Assembly: GCA_037481875.1 (NCBI GenBank)
Contig: JBBFKY010000004.1
Span: 232,893 to 296,892, forward strand
Origin: Desulfosoma sp.
GTDB taxonomy: Bacteria; Desulfobacterota; Syntrophobacteria; Syntrophobacterales; DSM-9756
Length of the DNA: 64,000 nucleotides
Reading direction: 5' to 3'
Below are positions 35,290 to 44,751 of the stretch, piece after piece. The translations under genes and the position numbers were made by a program. Under the pieces are notes generated by a model, which did not search any database, was not told the DNA's origin, and saw nothing but the letters and a program-made list of their open reading frames with translations. Numbering within the stretch: the stretch's first letter is position 1; every line of letters starts with the position of its first letter.

Positions 35290-36438
35290 ATGCATTTTGA
35301 GCTGACCGAAGAGCAAAAAATCATTCAGGATACCGCCGCCAAGTTTGCCAAAAACGAACTGGAACCCGTGGCGGCCGAACTGGATCGAACCAAGAACCGA
35401 GAGATACTGAAAAGAAACCTCAAGAAATTGGCGGAACTCGGCTTCATGGGTTTGAACGTGGATCCGGAATACGGAGGTACAGGGGCTGGGGTTGTCGCCT
35501 TTTCTCTGGCCATGACGGAGTTGGGACGTGCCTGCGCCGCCACCACCGTGACCACGTCTGTGACCAACATGGTGGCCGAAGTCATTCAAGCCATGGGCAC
35601 AGAAGAACAAAAGAGGCGGTATATTCCTCCCTTGTGCAGCGGGGAATACGCTGCTGGAAGCTTCGCTTTGTCGGAGCCTGGGGCGGGTTCGGATCCTTCA
35701 AGCATACGCACCAGCGCCGTCAAGGACGGAGACCACTGGGTCATCAACGGCACCAAGTTGTGGATTACCAGTGGAGAATACGCCGGCATTTTTGTGGTGT
35801 GGGCCGTGACCGACAAGGAGGCTCCAAAGGGCAAAGGGATCACCTGTTTTTTGGTGGAACCGGGAACGCCGGGCTTTACTATCGGGAAGGATGAAAAAAA
35901 ACTCGGCCAACACGGCTCTTCCACTAACGAGCTTCTTTTTGAAGATTGCCGCGTGCCGGAAAGTGCCGTGCTGGGCAAAGTGAATGATGGATTTCGTATC
36001 GCGGTTTCTGAATTGGCCGGAGGTCGTATCGGAATCGGGTCCATGGCTCTGGGGATAGGCTTGGCCGCCATGGATTTTGCCACCAACTATGCCAAGGAAC
36101 GTATTCAGTTCGGTGTGCCCATTGCCAAGCATCAGGCCATTCAGTGGATGATCGCAGACAATTACACAAGGTTGGAAGCGGCCAGACTGTTGCTGCTTCG
36201 AGCGGCTTATCTTAAGGAAAAGAAGCGCCCCTATTCCAAGGAAGCCTCCATGGGAAAACTTTACGCGACGGAGGCGGCCAACAAAGCATGCTATGATGCC
36301 ATTCAAATTCTCGGTGGCTATGGGTACACCCAAGATTTTCCCGTGGAACGTTATTACCGGGATGTTCGTGTGACGAGCATCTACGAAGGGACCAGTGAAA
36401 TCCAGCGACTTATCATTGCTCGAGAACTCTTGAAATAA
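35290..36438 (+). CDS. Acyl-CoA dehydrogenase, short-chain (butyryl-CoA type)
   Basis: A 382-residue flavoprotein with FALSEPGAGSDPSSIRTSA, WITSGEYAGIFVVWA, QFGVPIAKHQAIQWMIAD and the C-terminal QILGGYGYTQDFPVERYYRD. The catalytic glutamate is in IYEGTSEIQR, the position typical of short/medium-chain enzymes. It oxidises butyryl-CoA-like substrates with FAD, passing electrons to ETF. No etfAB or crotonase gene is in the window. A strong terminator follows. Confidence 0.9.
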   Translation: MHFELTEEQKIIQDTAAKFAKNELEPVAAELDRTKNREILKRNLKKLAELGFMGLNVDPEYGGTGAGVVAFSLAMTELGRACAATTVTTSVTNMVAEVIQAMGTEEQKRRYIPPLCSGEYAAGSFALSEPGAGSDPSSIRTSAVKDGDHWVINGTKLWITSGEYAGIFVVWAVTDKEAPKGKGITCFLVEPGTPGFTIGKDEKKLGQHGSSTNELLFEDCRVPESAVLGKVNDGFRIAVSELAGGRIGIGSMALGIGLAAMDFATNYAKERIQFGVPIAKHQAIQWMIADNYTRLEAARLLLLRAAYLKEKKRPYSKEASMGKLYATEAANKACYDAIQILGGYGYTQDFPVERYYRDVRVTSIYEGTSEIQRLIIARELLK

Positions 36439-36466
36439 GAACCGCTTCAAACGCCGTTCTCGTACT

Positions 36467-36497
36467 GAGGGCACACATGGCGTGCCCTCGCTTTTTT
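36467..36497 (+). terminator. Rho-independent terminator of the beta-oxidation operon
   Basis: GAGGGCAC/GTGCCCTC stem with a seven-base loop followed by GCTTTTTTG, about 30 bases after the acyl-CoA dehydrogenase stop. Confidence 0.88.
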
Positions 36498-36521
36498 GAT
36501 ACCTGCGTGGCTACGGAGACA

Positions 36522-37463
36522 TCACTTGTTGGAAGCTGAAGAGGCGCGCATTTTGAGGTACTGAGGAGCGGGTCGAAAAATGGTGGCAAGTTGAGAGAGC
36601 AGCATGCCGGCAAGCATCAAAGCGCAACCCAGAAGACTTCTGAAAGAGAGCGTTTCTCCGAGAAGGATCCATCCGGCGAGAGCGGCGATGGGGCATTCCA
36701 TACTCAAAAGAATAGCCGCATGGGCAGGTGGGGCGTTTTTTTGTCCCACCACTTGCAAGGTGTAGGCAATGCCGACGGAAAAAAATCCCCCATAAAGAAT
36801 GGGAATGGCGGCATTGTGAACCGCCTGCCACGAAAAGGTTTCAAAGAAAAGGGCCGAAAGCAAACTAAAGGCCGAACATACCGCGAATTGACAGCATGCC
36901 AATTTCACGGGATCCCTTTGAGGGGATAGCCATCCCAAAAGCAAGACATGAGCAGTCCAAAAAAAAGCTCCGAGAAGGACAAGGAAATCACCGAACTCCA
37001 TGGTAAATTCCTGGGTGATACTCAAAAAATAAAGCCCTACGGCGGCCAGAACAGCTCCAACCCAGGTACCCAAGGAAGGTCTTTGTTTCCAAAGCAAACC
37101 GAAGAGCGGAACCATGACCACATAAAGCCCCGTGATGAACCCTGCTTTTCCTGCAGTGGTAAAAACAATACCGACCTGTTGCAGCGTGGCGCCACCGAAA
37201 AGCACCAGACCAACGGGAAGACCGGATCGCCATGCCGCCCGCCACCTCGTGTCGGAATGAGGCAAAATCTTCCGGTCGTTTTTTCCCTTGTCCATCATGA
37301 GAATCAAGGGCACGAGAGAGAGACTTCCCAAGGCGAACCGTATGCTGTTAAAAGCCATAGGCCCAATGAATTCCATCCCTTTACGCTGGGCAACGAAAGC
37401 CACGCCCCAGAGAATGGCCGTTGTGAGAAGAAGTAGATCGGCTTTGAGCGTCTGCGTGTGCAT
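36522..37463 (-). CDS. EamA/DMT-superfamily exporter
   Basis: A 313-residue membrane protein with about ten helices in two EamA halves. The first begins LLLLTTAILWGVAFVAQRKGMEFIGP and the second near LVLLGAFFWTAHVLLLGWL; it ends with LSFRSLLGCALMLAGMLLSQL. The family exports amino acids or other small metabolites; no specificity can be read. ATG 37463 is preferred to an in-frame TTG upstream. It converges with the beta-oxidation operon. Confidence 0.85.
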   Translation of the reverse strand: MHTQTLKADLLLLTTAILWGVAFVAQRKGMEFIGPMAFNSIRFALGSLSLVPLILMMDKGKNDRKILPHSDTRWRAAWRSGLPVGLVLFGGATLQQVGIVFTTAGKAGFITGLYVVMVPLFGLLWKQRPSLGTWVGAVLAAVGLYFLSITQEFTMEFGDFLVLLGAFFWTAHVLLLGWLSPQRDPVKLACCQFAVCSAFSLLSALFFETFSWQAVHNAAIPILYGGFFSVGIAYTLQVVGQKNAPPAHAAILLSMECPIAALAGWILLGETLSFRSLLGCALMLAGMLLSQLATIFRPAPQYLKMRASSASNK

Positions 37464-37761
37464 GAACAAACCCCGCGGCGCGAGAGAGTCGATAAGCGGT
37501 GCCGTTTTCGGAAAGCTATCCCTTAACCGAGAAGATTTCAAAGAGTCAAGCTCAAGAGAGGCAAACCAAGGTCAGTTTGTTCTGCTTTCAAAGACGGCGT
37601 GTAATAGAGAATGCCGGTAAAGCCGTCGAAGGAGGCGCTCTTGGCTGGGTTTCCTGAAAGGCGGATCCCCACCTAAAAATTTTTTCAAAAATGGATTCTT
37701 CTTGGCATAGGCTTTCCACCACTGCTAAAGAACTTTCCTGAGAGTTCCCTCCCTTTTCGAC

Positions 37762-37797
37762 TATTCCATGTAGGGGCGGCCCCGTCTGTCCGCCCCC
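37762..37797. repeat. REP-like palindrome, copy 3 (variant)
   Basis: TATTCC-ATGTAGGGGCGG followed by CCCCGTCTGTCCGCCCCC. It matches the elements at 40-80 and 37855 in the outer arms but differs in the loop, as expected for compensated drift in a hairpin. Confidence 0.65.
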
Positions 37798-37854
37798 AAG
37801 AGACCCGGCGGGCAATATCTTTGGGATTTTTTCGCTTAAATTTGCCCTTTCCAG

Positions 37855-37889
37855 CATTCCCTGTAGGGGCGGACCCATGTGTCCTCCCA
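37855..37889. repeat. REP-like palindrome, copy 4
   Basis: CATTCC-CTGTAGGGGCGGAC followed by CCATGTGTCCTCCC. The left arm is the same as in copy 1; the right arm has one mismatch. It lies 60 bases from copy 3 in the same orientation. Confidence 0.65.
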
Positions 37890-38249
37890 AAGACGATTCT
37901 CTATGGCACCGCGTGTAGGATAGCCCGTTTCGGTTTTTCTTGCTTGCCGCATGGCAAAATGGATATGAATGAGCCAAGAAATTTCATGACAGTTGAAGTT
38001 AGGCATACTGAGGAAAACTTGGGCGATGCTTCTGAGGACCACCAAGATGTGGTCCTTTCGAAATGGATCGCCGTTTCTTGACCGCGGGGCAACGAACAGG
38101 TCCCGTCAGCTTCGTTTAAGGGATGCGCCCTATTCGGTGCTTGGATTGTTTTGCAAACCTTACGGAAAGTCGAGCGGCGGAAAGGCCGGGCCGCCCCACA
38201 GGGGACGGCGCCTGCCTCGATGGCTACCTTGCACGAAAGGAGTGTGCCC

Positions 38250-39791
38250 ATGCACGGAGAGGAGCGATTCAGTAAGCCTATTTTAGTCACAGGAGCGACT
38301 GGATACGTAGGTGGGCGACTCACCCCGAGGCTTTTGGCCGCAGGTTACAGGGTTCGTGTCATAGCTCGATCCATTTCGAAGGTGCGATGCCGTCCTTGGG
38401 GACGTCATTCGAACCTGGAAGTCTTTCGAGCCGACGTCATGGATCGTGATTCTCTTATACGGGCCGCTCAAGGATGCCGAGCCGCGTTCTATCTGGTGCA
38501 TTCCATGGCTCCCGGGAAAAAAGATTTTGCCCACGCCGACCGAATAGCGGCGGAAAACATGGTCATTGCGGCGGGCAAGGCCCGTATGGAACGAATCATC
38601 TACTTGGGCGGCCTGGGGCGTGAAGAAAAGGATCTCAGCAAGCATTTGCGCTCGAGAATGGAAGTGGCTCATATCCTTCAATCGGGGCCGACCCCCACCA
38701 CGTTCCTTAGAGCGGCCATGATTCTTGGAGCCGGAAGTGCTTCCTTTGAAATTCTTCGGTATCTTGTGGATCGACTTCCCATCATGATCACACCGCGTTG
38801 GGTGCGCACACCATGCCAGCCCATCGCTATCAGCAATGTTCTTCACTACCTTGAAGGCTGTTTGGAATCTCCTCATGTGTTGGGTCAAACCCTGGACATC
38901 GGCGGTCCGGACGTCTTGAGCTACGAGGATCTCATGCGTATCTATGCGGAAGAAGCAGGCCTGCCACGCCGATGGATAATCCCTGTACCGGTGCTGACAC
39001 CTCGGTTGAGTTCCTACTGGTTGAATCTTGTCACTCCCGTTCCTATGGCTTTGGCGAAGCCCCTTGCGGAGGGACTGCGAAACGCCGTGGTGTGCGAAGA
39101 TTTTCGTATCCGCCAGTGGATACCTCAAAAACTTCTAAGCTGTCGTGAGGCGATTCGCGAAGCGCTTCAAAAGATTCAGCAGGCTCAGGTCGAAACCTGT
39201 TGGTCTGATGCGGGCTGGTCCGTACCACCCGAATGGGTCCAGTGCGGAGATGCCCCCTACGCGGGGGGAACCGTGAAGGAATGTGCCTTCCGAATGACGC
39301 TTTCCGCAAACCCATCAAGAATTTGGCAGGAGGTGGAACGGATTGGTGGAGAGCATGGCTGGTTTTTTGGGAATGAGCTCTGGCGTGTCCGTGGCTGGTT
39401 GGATCGACTTGTGGGCGGTTTCGGCCATATGCGCGGACGACGTGATCCCAATCGATTGTACGTGGGTGATACAGTCGATTATTGGCGCGTCTTGGAAATC
39501 CTTCCTGAACGACGTCTCTTGCTCCTGGCTGAAATGAAAATGCCCGGCGAGGCCATACTGGATTTTCGCCTGGCGCCTCTGGACGCCCAACGCACGGAAG
39601 TTCAAGTCATCGCTCGCTTTCTTCCTCGAGGTCTCACCGGTATAGCCTATTGGACTCTGTTGGCTCCTTTTCACAAGCGCATCTTTCGAGGTCTGCTGAT
39701 AGGACTGGCTAAGGCTCTTGAAACCGTTCCCTTGGGAGGGCCGGAACCTTTTGATGCGCGTTTGCCGCATGTTTGTCATTTGGCAGCCTGA
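38250..39791 (+). CDS. SDR-type oxidoreductase fused to DUF2867
   Basis: A 513-residue two-domain protein. The N-terminal extended-SDR domain (about 1-310) has VTGATGYVGGRLTPRLLAAGYRVR for NAD(P) and a YLVHSM...FLRAAMILGAGSASFE pattern, but lacks a clear YxxxK. The C-terminal part (about 360-500) is a DUF2867 domain (FRMTLSANPSRIWQEVERIGG, RLYVGDTVDYWRVLEI). Fused proteins of this form are common but uncharacterised. AAAGGAG seven bases before ATG 38250 supports this start. It overlaps nothing and is 31 bases from the next gene. Confidence 0.85.
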   Translation: MHGEERFSKPILVTGATGYVGGRLTPRLLAAGYRVRVIARSISKVRCRPWGRHSNLEVFRADVMDRDSLIRAAQGCRAAFYLVHSMAPGKKDFAHADRIAAENMVIAAGKARMERIIYLGGLGREEKDLSKHLRSRMEVAHILQSGPTPTTFLRAAMILGAGSASFEILRYLVDRLPIMITPRWVRTPCQPIAISNVLHYLEGCLESPHVLGQTLDIGGPDVLSYEDLMRIYAEEAGLPRRWIIPVPVLTPRLSSYWLNLVTPVPMALAKPLAEGLRNAVVCEDFRIRQWIPQKLLSCREAIREALQKIQQAQVETCWSDAGWSVPPEWVQCGDAPYAGGTVKECAFRMTLSANPSRIWQEVERIGGEHGWFFGNELWRVRGWLDRLVGGFGHMRGRRDPNRLYVGDTVDYWRVLEILPERRLLLLAEMKMPGEAILDFRLAPLDAQRTEVQVIARFLPRGLTGIAYWTLLAPFHKRIFRGLLIGLAKALETVPLGGPEPFDARLPHVCHLAA

Positions 39792-39822
39792 CGGGCTTGG
39801 ACTCGAAGAGGAGGAAAAGAGG

Positions 39823-41205
39823 ATGAAAAAGACGGTAAAATTCTTGGTTCTTTTGGTATGTGTGCAGGGAATGCTGGGAACAGCCTCGAAAGCTCTTCCG
39901 TGGGCCTGGGCGGGGCCTCCTTTGATGATTGTGGGAGACAGCCTGGGGGAAGGTGTGCAGTCCGCGGACGCCAATCTACGAACCCAACCCTACAGCTACG
40001 GGGTCTGGGTGGCGCGCCAGGCCGGCTGGAATCTCGTGTTGCCTTACATAGTCAGCGGCCCTTTAGGAGTGGTGGGGGATACTTCTGTTCGGTATAGGCT
40101 CTTTCCCTATACGACATCCAGCAATCTAGCCGTTTCCGGAGCAGATTCCTGGTCTGTTCTAAACGATCGAGCCCTAGCTTCATCTCCTCGAGCCATTTCC
40201 AACGAGACGGAACTGGTGCTCTTTCCCAGGATAGGAAGCCAGATCGAAATCGTTGAAGCCGTAAAGCCCACCACAGTCCTTTGCTGGATTGGAAGCAACG
40301 ACGTGTTGTCCGCTGTTCTCGCTTTTGACCAATTGAATTCGACCCAAATTTCTCTGCTCATGACCAGGCCGGAAGACTTTGAGAAAAACTATAGAGAACT
40401 TGTCTCTCGATTGGGCGCCAGCGCAAAGCAAGTGGTTCTGGCCGACATTCCCGATGTGACTCACATCGGCTTTCTGCTCGACAATGATGACCTCGTTCGA
40501 TTCTTGGGGCCTGGAAATTACCTCGATGAAGGCTCCAGAACAACTGTCGCCGCTTTGTTTTCGATCCGACTCGGTCTTGCCGACTTGAGTATTTTGCAAG
40601 ACCCTAACTATGTGCTGGACTCGGATGAAACGGCACTCATTCAGGACCGGACCAACGCCTTGAACCAGATTATCTACGAGACGGCAACACAATACGGTTT
40701 TCCGGTGGTCAATATTTCCGAAAAATTTAACCAGATTGCAGAAAATCCGCCTTACTACTCAGGAGTCCCCATCACGCCTCGTTACCTGGGTGGGCTTTTT
40801 AGCCTCGATGGTGTGCACCCGTCCAATATCGGGCATGCCCTGGTAGCCAACGAGTTTCTCTCCACATTGAAGGTCCGATATGGTTGGAATGTGTCCACGC
40901 TCAATCAATCCATTCTGAACGATATTGCTGCTAAGGATCCCTTTGTGGACCTGGACGGGGATGGCCGAGTGCGAGGACGCCCTTTGGCCGGTATGCTGGA
41001 AACCCTCGGGCCTATTCTGGGTATTTCCGGCGACGTGAATGAGTCCATCCCGGAAAGGACATCAAAGTTCATGGAGCTGTCCGTCGAAGATCGTCAAGAA
41101 GCACTGAATATTCTGGACACGTTACGAGACCCTTCAGCGCGGGGCACAACCCTGTGGACGCCGGATCAGGTTCGTCAAGTCTTTCGCGAGCTCTTCCGCC
41201 TGTAA
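39823..41205 (+). CDS. Secreted SGNH/GDSL-type hydrolase
   Basis: A 460-residue protein with a signal peptide (cleavage near AWA). Block I is MIVGDSLGEGV with the nucleophile serine, block III is WIGSNDVLSA and block V is LDGVHPSNIGH, giving the Ser-Asp-His set of SGNH esterases. Near residue 380 DLDGDGRVRGR resembles an EF-hand or dockerin calcium loop. It probably deacylates lipid or carbohydrate esters outside the cytoplasm; the substrate is unknown. GGAGGAAAAGAGG precedes ATG 39823. Confidence 0.82.
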   Translation: MKKTVKFLVLLVCVQGMLGTASKALPWAWAGPPLMIVGDSLGEGVQSADANLRTQPYSYGVWVARQAGWNLVLPYIVSGPLGVVGDTSVRYRLFPYTTSSNLAVSGADSWSVLNDRALASSPRAISNETELVLFPRIGSQIEIVEAVKPTTVLCWIGSNDVLSAVLAFDQLNSTQISLLMTRPEDFEKNYRELVSRLGASAKQVVLADIPDVTHIGFLLDNDDLVRFLGPGNYLDEGSRTTVAALFSIRLGLADLSILQDPNYVLDSDETALIQDRTNALNQIIYETATQYGFPVVNISEKFNQIAENPPYYSGVPITPRYLGGLFSLDGVHPSNIGHALVANEFLSTLKVRYGWNVSTLNQSILNDIAAKDPFVDLDGDGRVRGRPLAGMLETLGPILGISGDVNESIPERTSKFMELSVEDRQEALNILDTLRDPSARGTTLWTPDQVRQVFRELFRL

Positions 41206-41207
41206 CT

Positions 41208-41241
41208 CCATGCCCTGGAGGTGTGTCAAAACAGGGCATGG
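41208..41241. terminator. Hairpin after the SGNH hydrolase
   Basis: A perfect 10-base stem (CCATGCCCTG/CAGGGCATGG) begins two bases after the stop codon. No T-run follows, so termination strength is unclear. Confidence 0.5.
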
Positions 41242-41311
41242 TGTGGTGGGAGTAGTGTTCCAGAACGTGCTGAAATAACCTTTAAAGATTCGTAGGAATG
41301 TGGATAAAGCA

Positions 41312-41346
41312 GAGCCGAAGGCGATGTCGCCTTCGGCTCCGCCTTT
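41312..41346 (+). terminator. Strong hairpin with weak T-run
   Basis: A perfect 12-base stem (GAGCCGAAGGCG/CGCCTTCGGCTC) with an ATGT loop is followed by CGCCTTTTC. It probably completes termination after the SGNH gene and may also protect the opposite strand. Confidence 0.65.
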
Positions 41347-41349
41347 TCT

Positions 41350-42069
41350 CCTCAAAGCTTTTGTCTATCTTCAGTCGGTCTTGGAAGGTGAGGCGGGTTT
41401 TGATGACGGGTTCGAAGCCTGTTTTTTCCGTGCTCGTGTGGCGGATCTGGGCTGTTGTGCCGAAGCGGTCACGGCAGGCTGGGTTTTTTCAAAGAAGTCT
41501 TTTGCGGAAAGCAGCCCTTACTTCATAGAATGAGAGCGGCTGCGAATAGAGCTACAAGAAGAAGCCACAGGCTTCAGGCTCTTAACTTTTCGGCATGGGG
41601 ATCCTTGAGAGTCCTCTGGGTTCCTTCGGGAAGCCGAGCGACTCCGGTGAGGGTTTTTCCAAGGGGAATATTGAGTCGTGCGCCGATCTTCACAGCCCAG
41701 CCACAAGCATCGAGGATGAGTTTTCAGGTTGCGCCGGCGTCATTTCAGCCATGGGATGATCACGGACGGGCCGGAAATGGCCGGCACAAGACCTGCGAGA
41801 GCCAGAAGGATTTGCCACCGTTGCAGGGTCATCAAGCCGGTCATGAAGGAAGTCAAGGCTGTTCCAAGAGCGCCAAAGGCGCGACCGATCAGCGTAGAAC
41901 TGACTTTCTTCAACTTCCCTGAAGTAGAATGGATTGCCTGAAAACGAGCTGCATCATGGAATGGCTCAACAAGGAATTTAGACACAGAACCAGACCAATG
42001 GAAACCCCGGCAGGAGAGTTCTCCAGGGACGCCCTGCCTGCCTTTTTTGCCTTTAAAATGGAAGCACAC
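41350..42069 (-). pseudogene. Possible decayed membrane-protein gene
   Basis: No intact gene fills this stretch, but three minus-strand frames in succession look coding: an N-terminal part ending LQRWQILLALAGLVPAIS, then LDACGWAVKIGARLNIPLGK and VARLPEGTQRTLKDPHAEKL, then a hydrophobic WLLLVALFAAALIL and a basic Ala/Ser tail. Stops or frame changes near 41735 and 41585 separate them. I do not recognise the protein. This may be a degraded gene or chance composition. Confidence 0.3.
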
Positions 42070-42297
42070 CTGAGGTCAAACCCTCTGGGAAAAGAGCGAA
42101 AAAACCTAGCAATACGGCAAAGTTTGGAAGGCAGAAAGTTGACACAAAATGCTGGGCATTAACGGAACTTTGAGGCTCTGTTCAGGCCACCTTTTGAGAT
42201 GGATGGTGTTGCATCCTCATGAAGTCTTGACTATGATACAAAGTAAATTGCATGATAAAGCAGTGCTTTGAGAAAATGATCTGCTTGGGGTTTCGGT

Positions 42298-42801
42298 ATG
42301 ATTCAACCCGTGGATCAAAATCCTACTTTCTCGCCCTTTGACCGGAATGCGACCACCGTCTCCCGCCATGACAAAGTTCAGAATCTTTCGGAAGTAGAGA
42401 TTAAGCAAGTCCAGAAGCTACAACAACGTGATCGTGAAGTTCGAGCCCATGAACAGGCCCACATCGTCGCCGGGGGACGCTACGTTCGAGGAGCGGCCCG
42501 TTTCGAATATCAGCGAGGACCTGACGGAAAATTGTACGCCATTGGTGGAGAGGTCACCTTGGACATAAGTCCTGTTCCTGGGGATCCTCAGGCCACGATG
42601 GCAAAAATGCAGGTGGTTAAGCAGGCGGCTCTTGCTCCGGCACAACCCTCCACACAGGACAGAGTCATCGCGTCAAAAGCTGACATGGAGATTCAAAAAG
42701 CCAGACAGGAACTCCTTTTAAAGAAGGCCCACACAGCCTACTCTCGTGAGAAGCTTCGCGAGCCATCGGAGGTGCCGTCCGTATTATCCGTTTACAGCTA
42801 A
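42298..42801 (+). CDS. Putative metalloprotease of the SprA-related/CJM1_0395 family
   Basis: A 167-residue protein with RAHEQAHIVAGGRYVRGAARFEYQRGPDGKLYAIGGEV, the motif that defines this small family; HEQAH resembles a shortened zinc-protease HExxH. A long charged helix precedes and follows the motif. No signal peptide is seen. Its role is unknown. ATG 42298 has no strong ribosome site (GGGGTTTCGGT), so the start is moderately sure. It stands alone between the decayed gene and the SLOG/DUF4062 pair. Confidence 0.72.
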   Translation: MIQPVDQNPTFSPFDRNATTVSRHDKVQNLSEVEIKQVQKLQQRDREVRAHEQAHIVAGGRYVRGAARFEYQRGPDGKLYAIGGEVTLDISPVPGDPQATMAKMQVVKQAALAPAQPSTQDRVIASKADMEIQKARQELLLKKAHTAYSREKLREPSEVPSVLSVYS

Positions 42802-43224
42802 CCCAAGTTTGTCTTTTTGGGGTTTAACTTATTTACTATTAGATCTCTACTTTTTTTATCCACTGCGGGTTTTATAGTCAACGTTCTTAAGGCTCTTGAA
42901 CGGGCGAGTTGGTAGCCAAAGAACGTTGTCAGTCTCCACATAGATGGGTTCAGGCTCGGACGTATGCCGAATATGAATCCTCTGGCCTATGTCGTTCAGC
43001 ATACTTGTTTTCAGAAGGACTTGTCCGCTCAAACGGGTGCGCAATGTGGCCCAAAGATGGCAAATGCCATGGGCTCGAAGGGCCCTTTGGTCTCATGACC
43101 TCGGAATCATCCGGCAATCTACAACTACCGAACGGCTTGCTATTGGGGTTGGAACGTAACAGAGAGTGCTTCTGCGGATCCATAAAACCGGTGTGAAGTT
43201 ACTGTAACTTCCAGCAGGCCGAAC
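42802..43224. other. Gap before the SLOG gene
   Basis: These 423 bases are between convergent genes. The part near 42830-42890 is clearly AT-rich. A 95-codon plus-strand frame (42909-43196) has no recognisable product and no ribosome site. No terminator or repeat was found. Confidence 0.4.
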
Positions 43225-44751
43225 TCATTCCTTGATAAGGCTAATCGGCTTGTTCCGGTGAATCAGCAGCCAGTTCGAAAGTTCAGCTAGGCACTCACTG
43301 CCGAGCTCCTGAACGAGAACGCGCCGTGTTTTCTCGTCGCCGTATCGCCAAATTTGCTGGCACCAGGAAAATGGTGCGGCCATAGATCTGTAACGTGAGG
43401 CGTCTTCCTCCCATCCACGGGTATGGGTGTAATGGCTTATGGCGCCAACAAGCAACAGTAATACGCTAGACAACATGGTTGTAAAAAATTCCCATTCGGC
43501 ACTGACTGCACCAAGCCATGCCAGGGTTACGCTTGCCGCAAAACAAATGTTTGTAAGCCAACGTGCACAACGCGCAGCAAGCCCGCTAGCTCCGCTCCTT
43601 TTTTGGTAAAAACGCTGCTGGTCATCGATCCAGAATGTTTTCACCAAGTCAAGATCTGGCTTAATCGAGGTATCGGGAATCCACAATGCATTCACCGCAC
43701 TTCGTATCCAGAGCAAATTGCCCCAATGTTGATTCAAAAAGCTATCTGTTGGGGTTGCTGTCACACCCGCCAAACGCCAAAAGCAGGCGATGCGGAGCAC
43801 TTCGGCCAGGGCTCGGTACTCAAGATAGCGTTCAAGATTCCTGCCACGATTCGAAAGACAGATGACCAGAAGCGCGAAAGTCAAGAATAAGCTCGCGCCA
43901 ATTTTCCCGGGTGTGGTGACCCAAACTTGCTGCACCACGTAACCTATAATTGCTAAAACAACGGACGCATTTAGGGCAAACCGAAACCGCCGTTGATGGA
44001 AAATTGCCAGGCGGTCTGCCAAAGCGAATACCCGACTCAGGTTGGACTCAACGAGTAGTTGCTCAGGCAGTTGTTTTAGGAAATCAGACACTGATGCTTT
44101 ACAAACCTTCTTCGCTTCTGCATTAAATTGATCCAGTGGCGAGAGCAATTGGCTGAGATTGGTTGTTTGATCATCGGGATTCGCTGGCCAGATCCAATGT
44201 GGTTTTCGCCTTTTTTCACACGGATTTCGTGGACAGTGAATATGTAACACAGGGCCAATATAGTCAGCAACGCTCGAAAGCGTGTGCCCAGATTCTCCGA
44301 CTTTAGTCCGGAGTTGCACAGTATGCGCCGTACCACCTGGCGCAGGCTCTTCCTGCTTGCCATCCCAAAGCGCGATGATGATCTGGCAGTGACGGGCAAT
44401 CCATCGGCTGGCCCCCTCGTAGCCGCAGAATTCCGACTCGGTAGCGACAAACCAAGATTGCGCCTGAGCCAGCAAGTTCTCAAATTCGTTTTCCGAACCA
44501 GGAAAATCCTGTTCGAATAAAACTTTCTCAAATGGGAGCGGAACAATGAGTTTCATTCCCTTGGCAAGTCCTACCTTCGCTCCCAAACGATCCGCTCCAA
44601 CTGCCAGAGAAGAAACCAAAACAACAGGCGTGTTCGGCACTTGTGATCGTATCTCATCCAGGGCTTGAGATAACTCCGCTTCCAGGTCGCACCGATATTC
44701 TTCCGGAAATTTGCGATGTCCGATGATTCCAATCAGCAGAGGAATGCTCAT
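43225..44751 (-). CDS. SLOG-like Rossmann protein with four C-terminal membrane segments
   Basis: 508 residues. Residues 1-175 resemble the SLOG/LOG nucleotide-binding fold: LLIGIIGHRKFPEE (6-18), VLVSSLAVGADRLGAKVGL (44-62), a strand MKLIVPLPF and CQIIIALWDG (122-131). The C-terminal part has membrane segments at about 258-278, 283-300, 400-418 and 422-441; between the pairs is RYLEYRALAEVLRIACFW (308-325), a pattern I associate with SLATT-type effector membrane domains. The start overlaps the upstream DUF4062 gene by four bases. A nucleotide-sensing, membrane-perturbing effector is inference from related conflict systems. Confidence 0.7.
   Translation of the reverse strand: MSIPLLIGIIGHRKFPEEYRCDLEAELSQALDEIRSQVPNTPVVLVSSLAVGADRLGAKVGLAKGMKLIVPLPFEKVLFEQDFPGSENEFENLLAQAQSWFVATESEFCGYEGASRWIARHCQIIIALWDGKQEEPAPGGTAHTVQLRTKVGESGHTLSSVADYIGPVLHIHCPRNPCEKRRKPHWIWPANPDDQTTNLSQLLSPLDQFNAEAKKVCKASVSDFLKQLPEQLLVESNLSRVFALADRLAIFHQRRFRFALNASVVLAIIGYVVQQVWVTTPGKIGASLFLTFALLVICLSNRGRNLERYLEYRALAEVLRIACFWRLAGVTATPTDSFLNQHWGNLLWIRSAVNALWIPDTSIKPDLDLVKTFWIDDQQRFYQKRSGASGLAARCARWLTNICFAASVTLAWLGAVSAEWEFFTTMLSSVLLLLVGAISHYTHTRGWEEDASRYRSMAAPFSWCQQIWRYGDEKTRRVLVQELGSECLAELSNWLLIHRNKPISLIKE

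Larger units (their letters stand above)
37464..38249. other. Non-coding gap with two REP-like copies
   Basis: These 786 bases lie between divergent genes. Apart from the two repeat copies listed below, only short frames without ribosome sites are seen. Promoters for the DMT exporter and the SDR protein should lie here. Confidence 0.5.

Noticed and set aside
34345-35610. A 421-codon open frame on the minus strand
   Set aside because: It is antisense to hbd and the acyl-CoA dehydrogenase; His/Gly-rich translation typical of a shadow frame.
41300-41533. A possible 77-residue protein on the plus strand
   Set aside because: It begins inside a terminator hairpin and its composition is better explained by the decayed minus-strand gene.
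42909-43196. A possible 95-residue protein between the metalloprotease and SLOG genes
   Set aside because: No ribosome site and no protein-like pattern.
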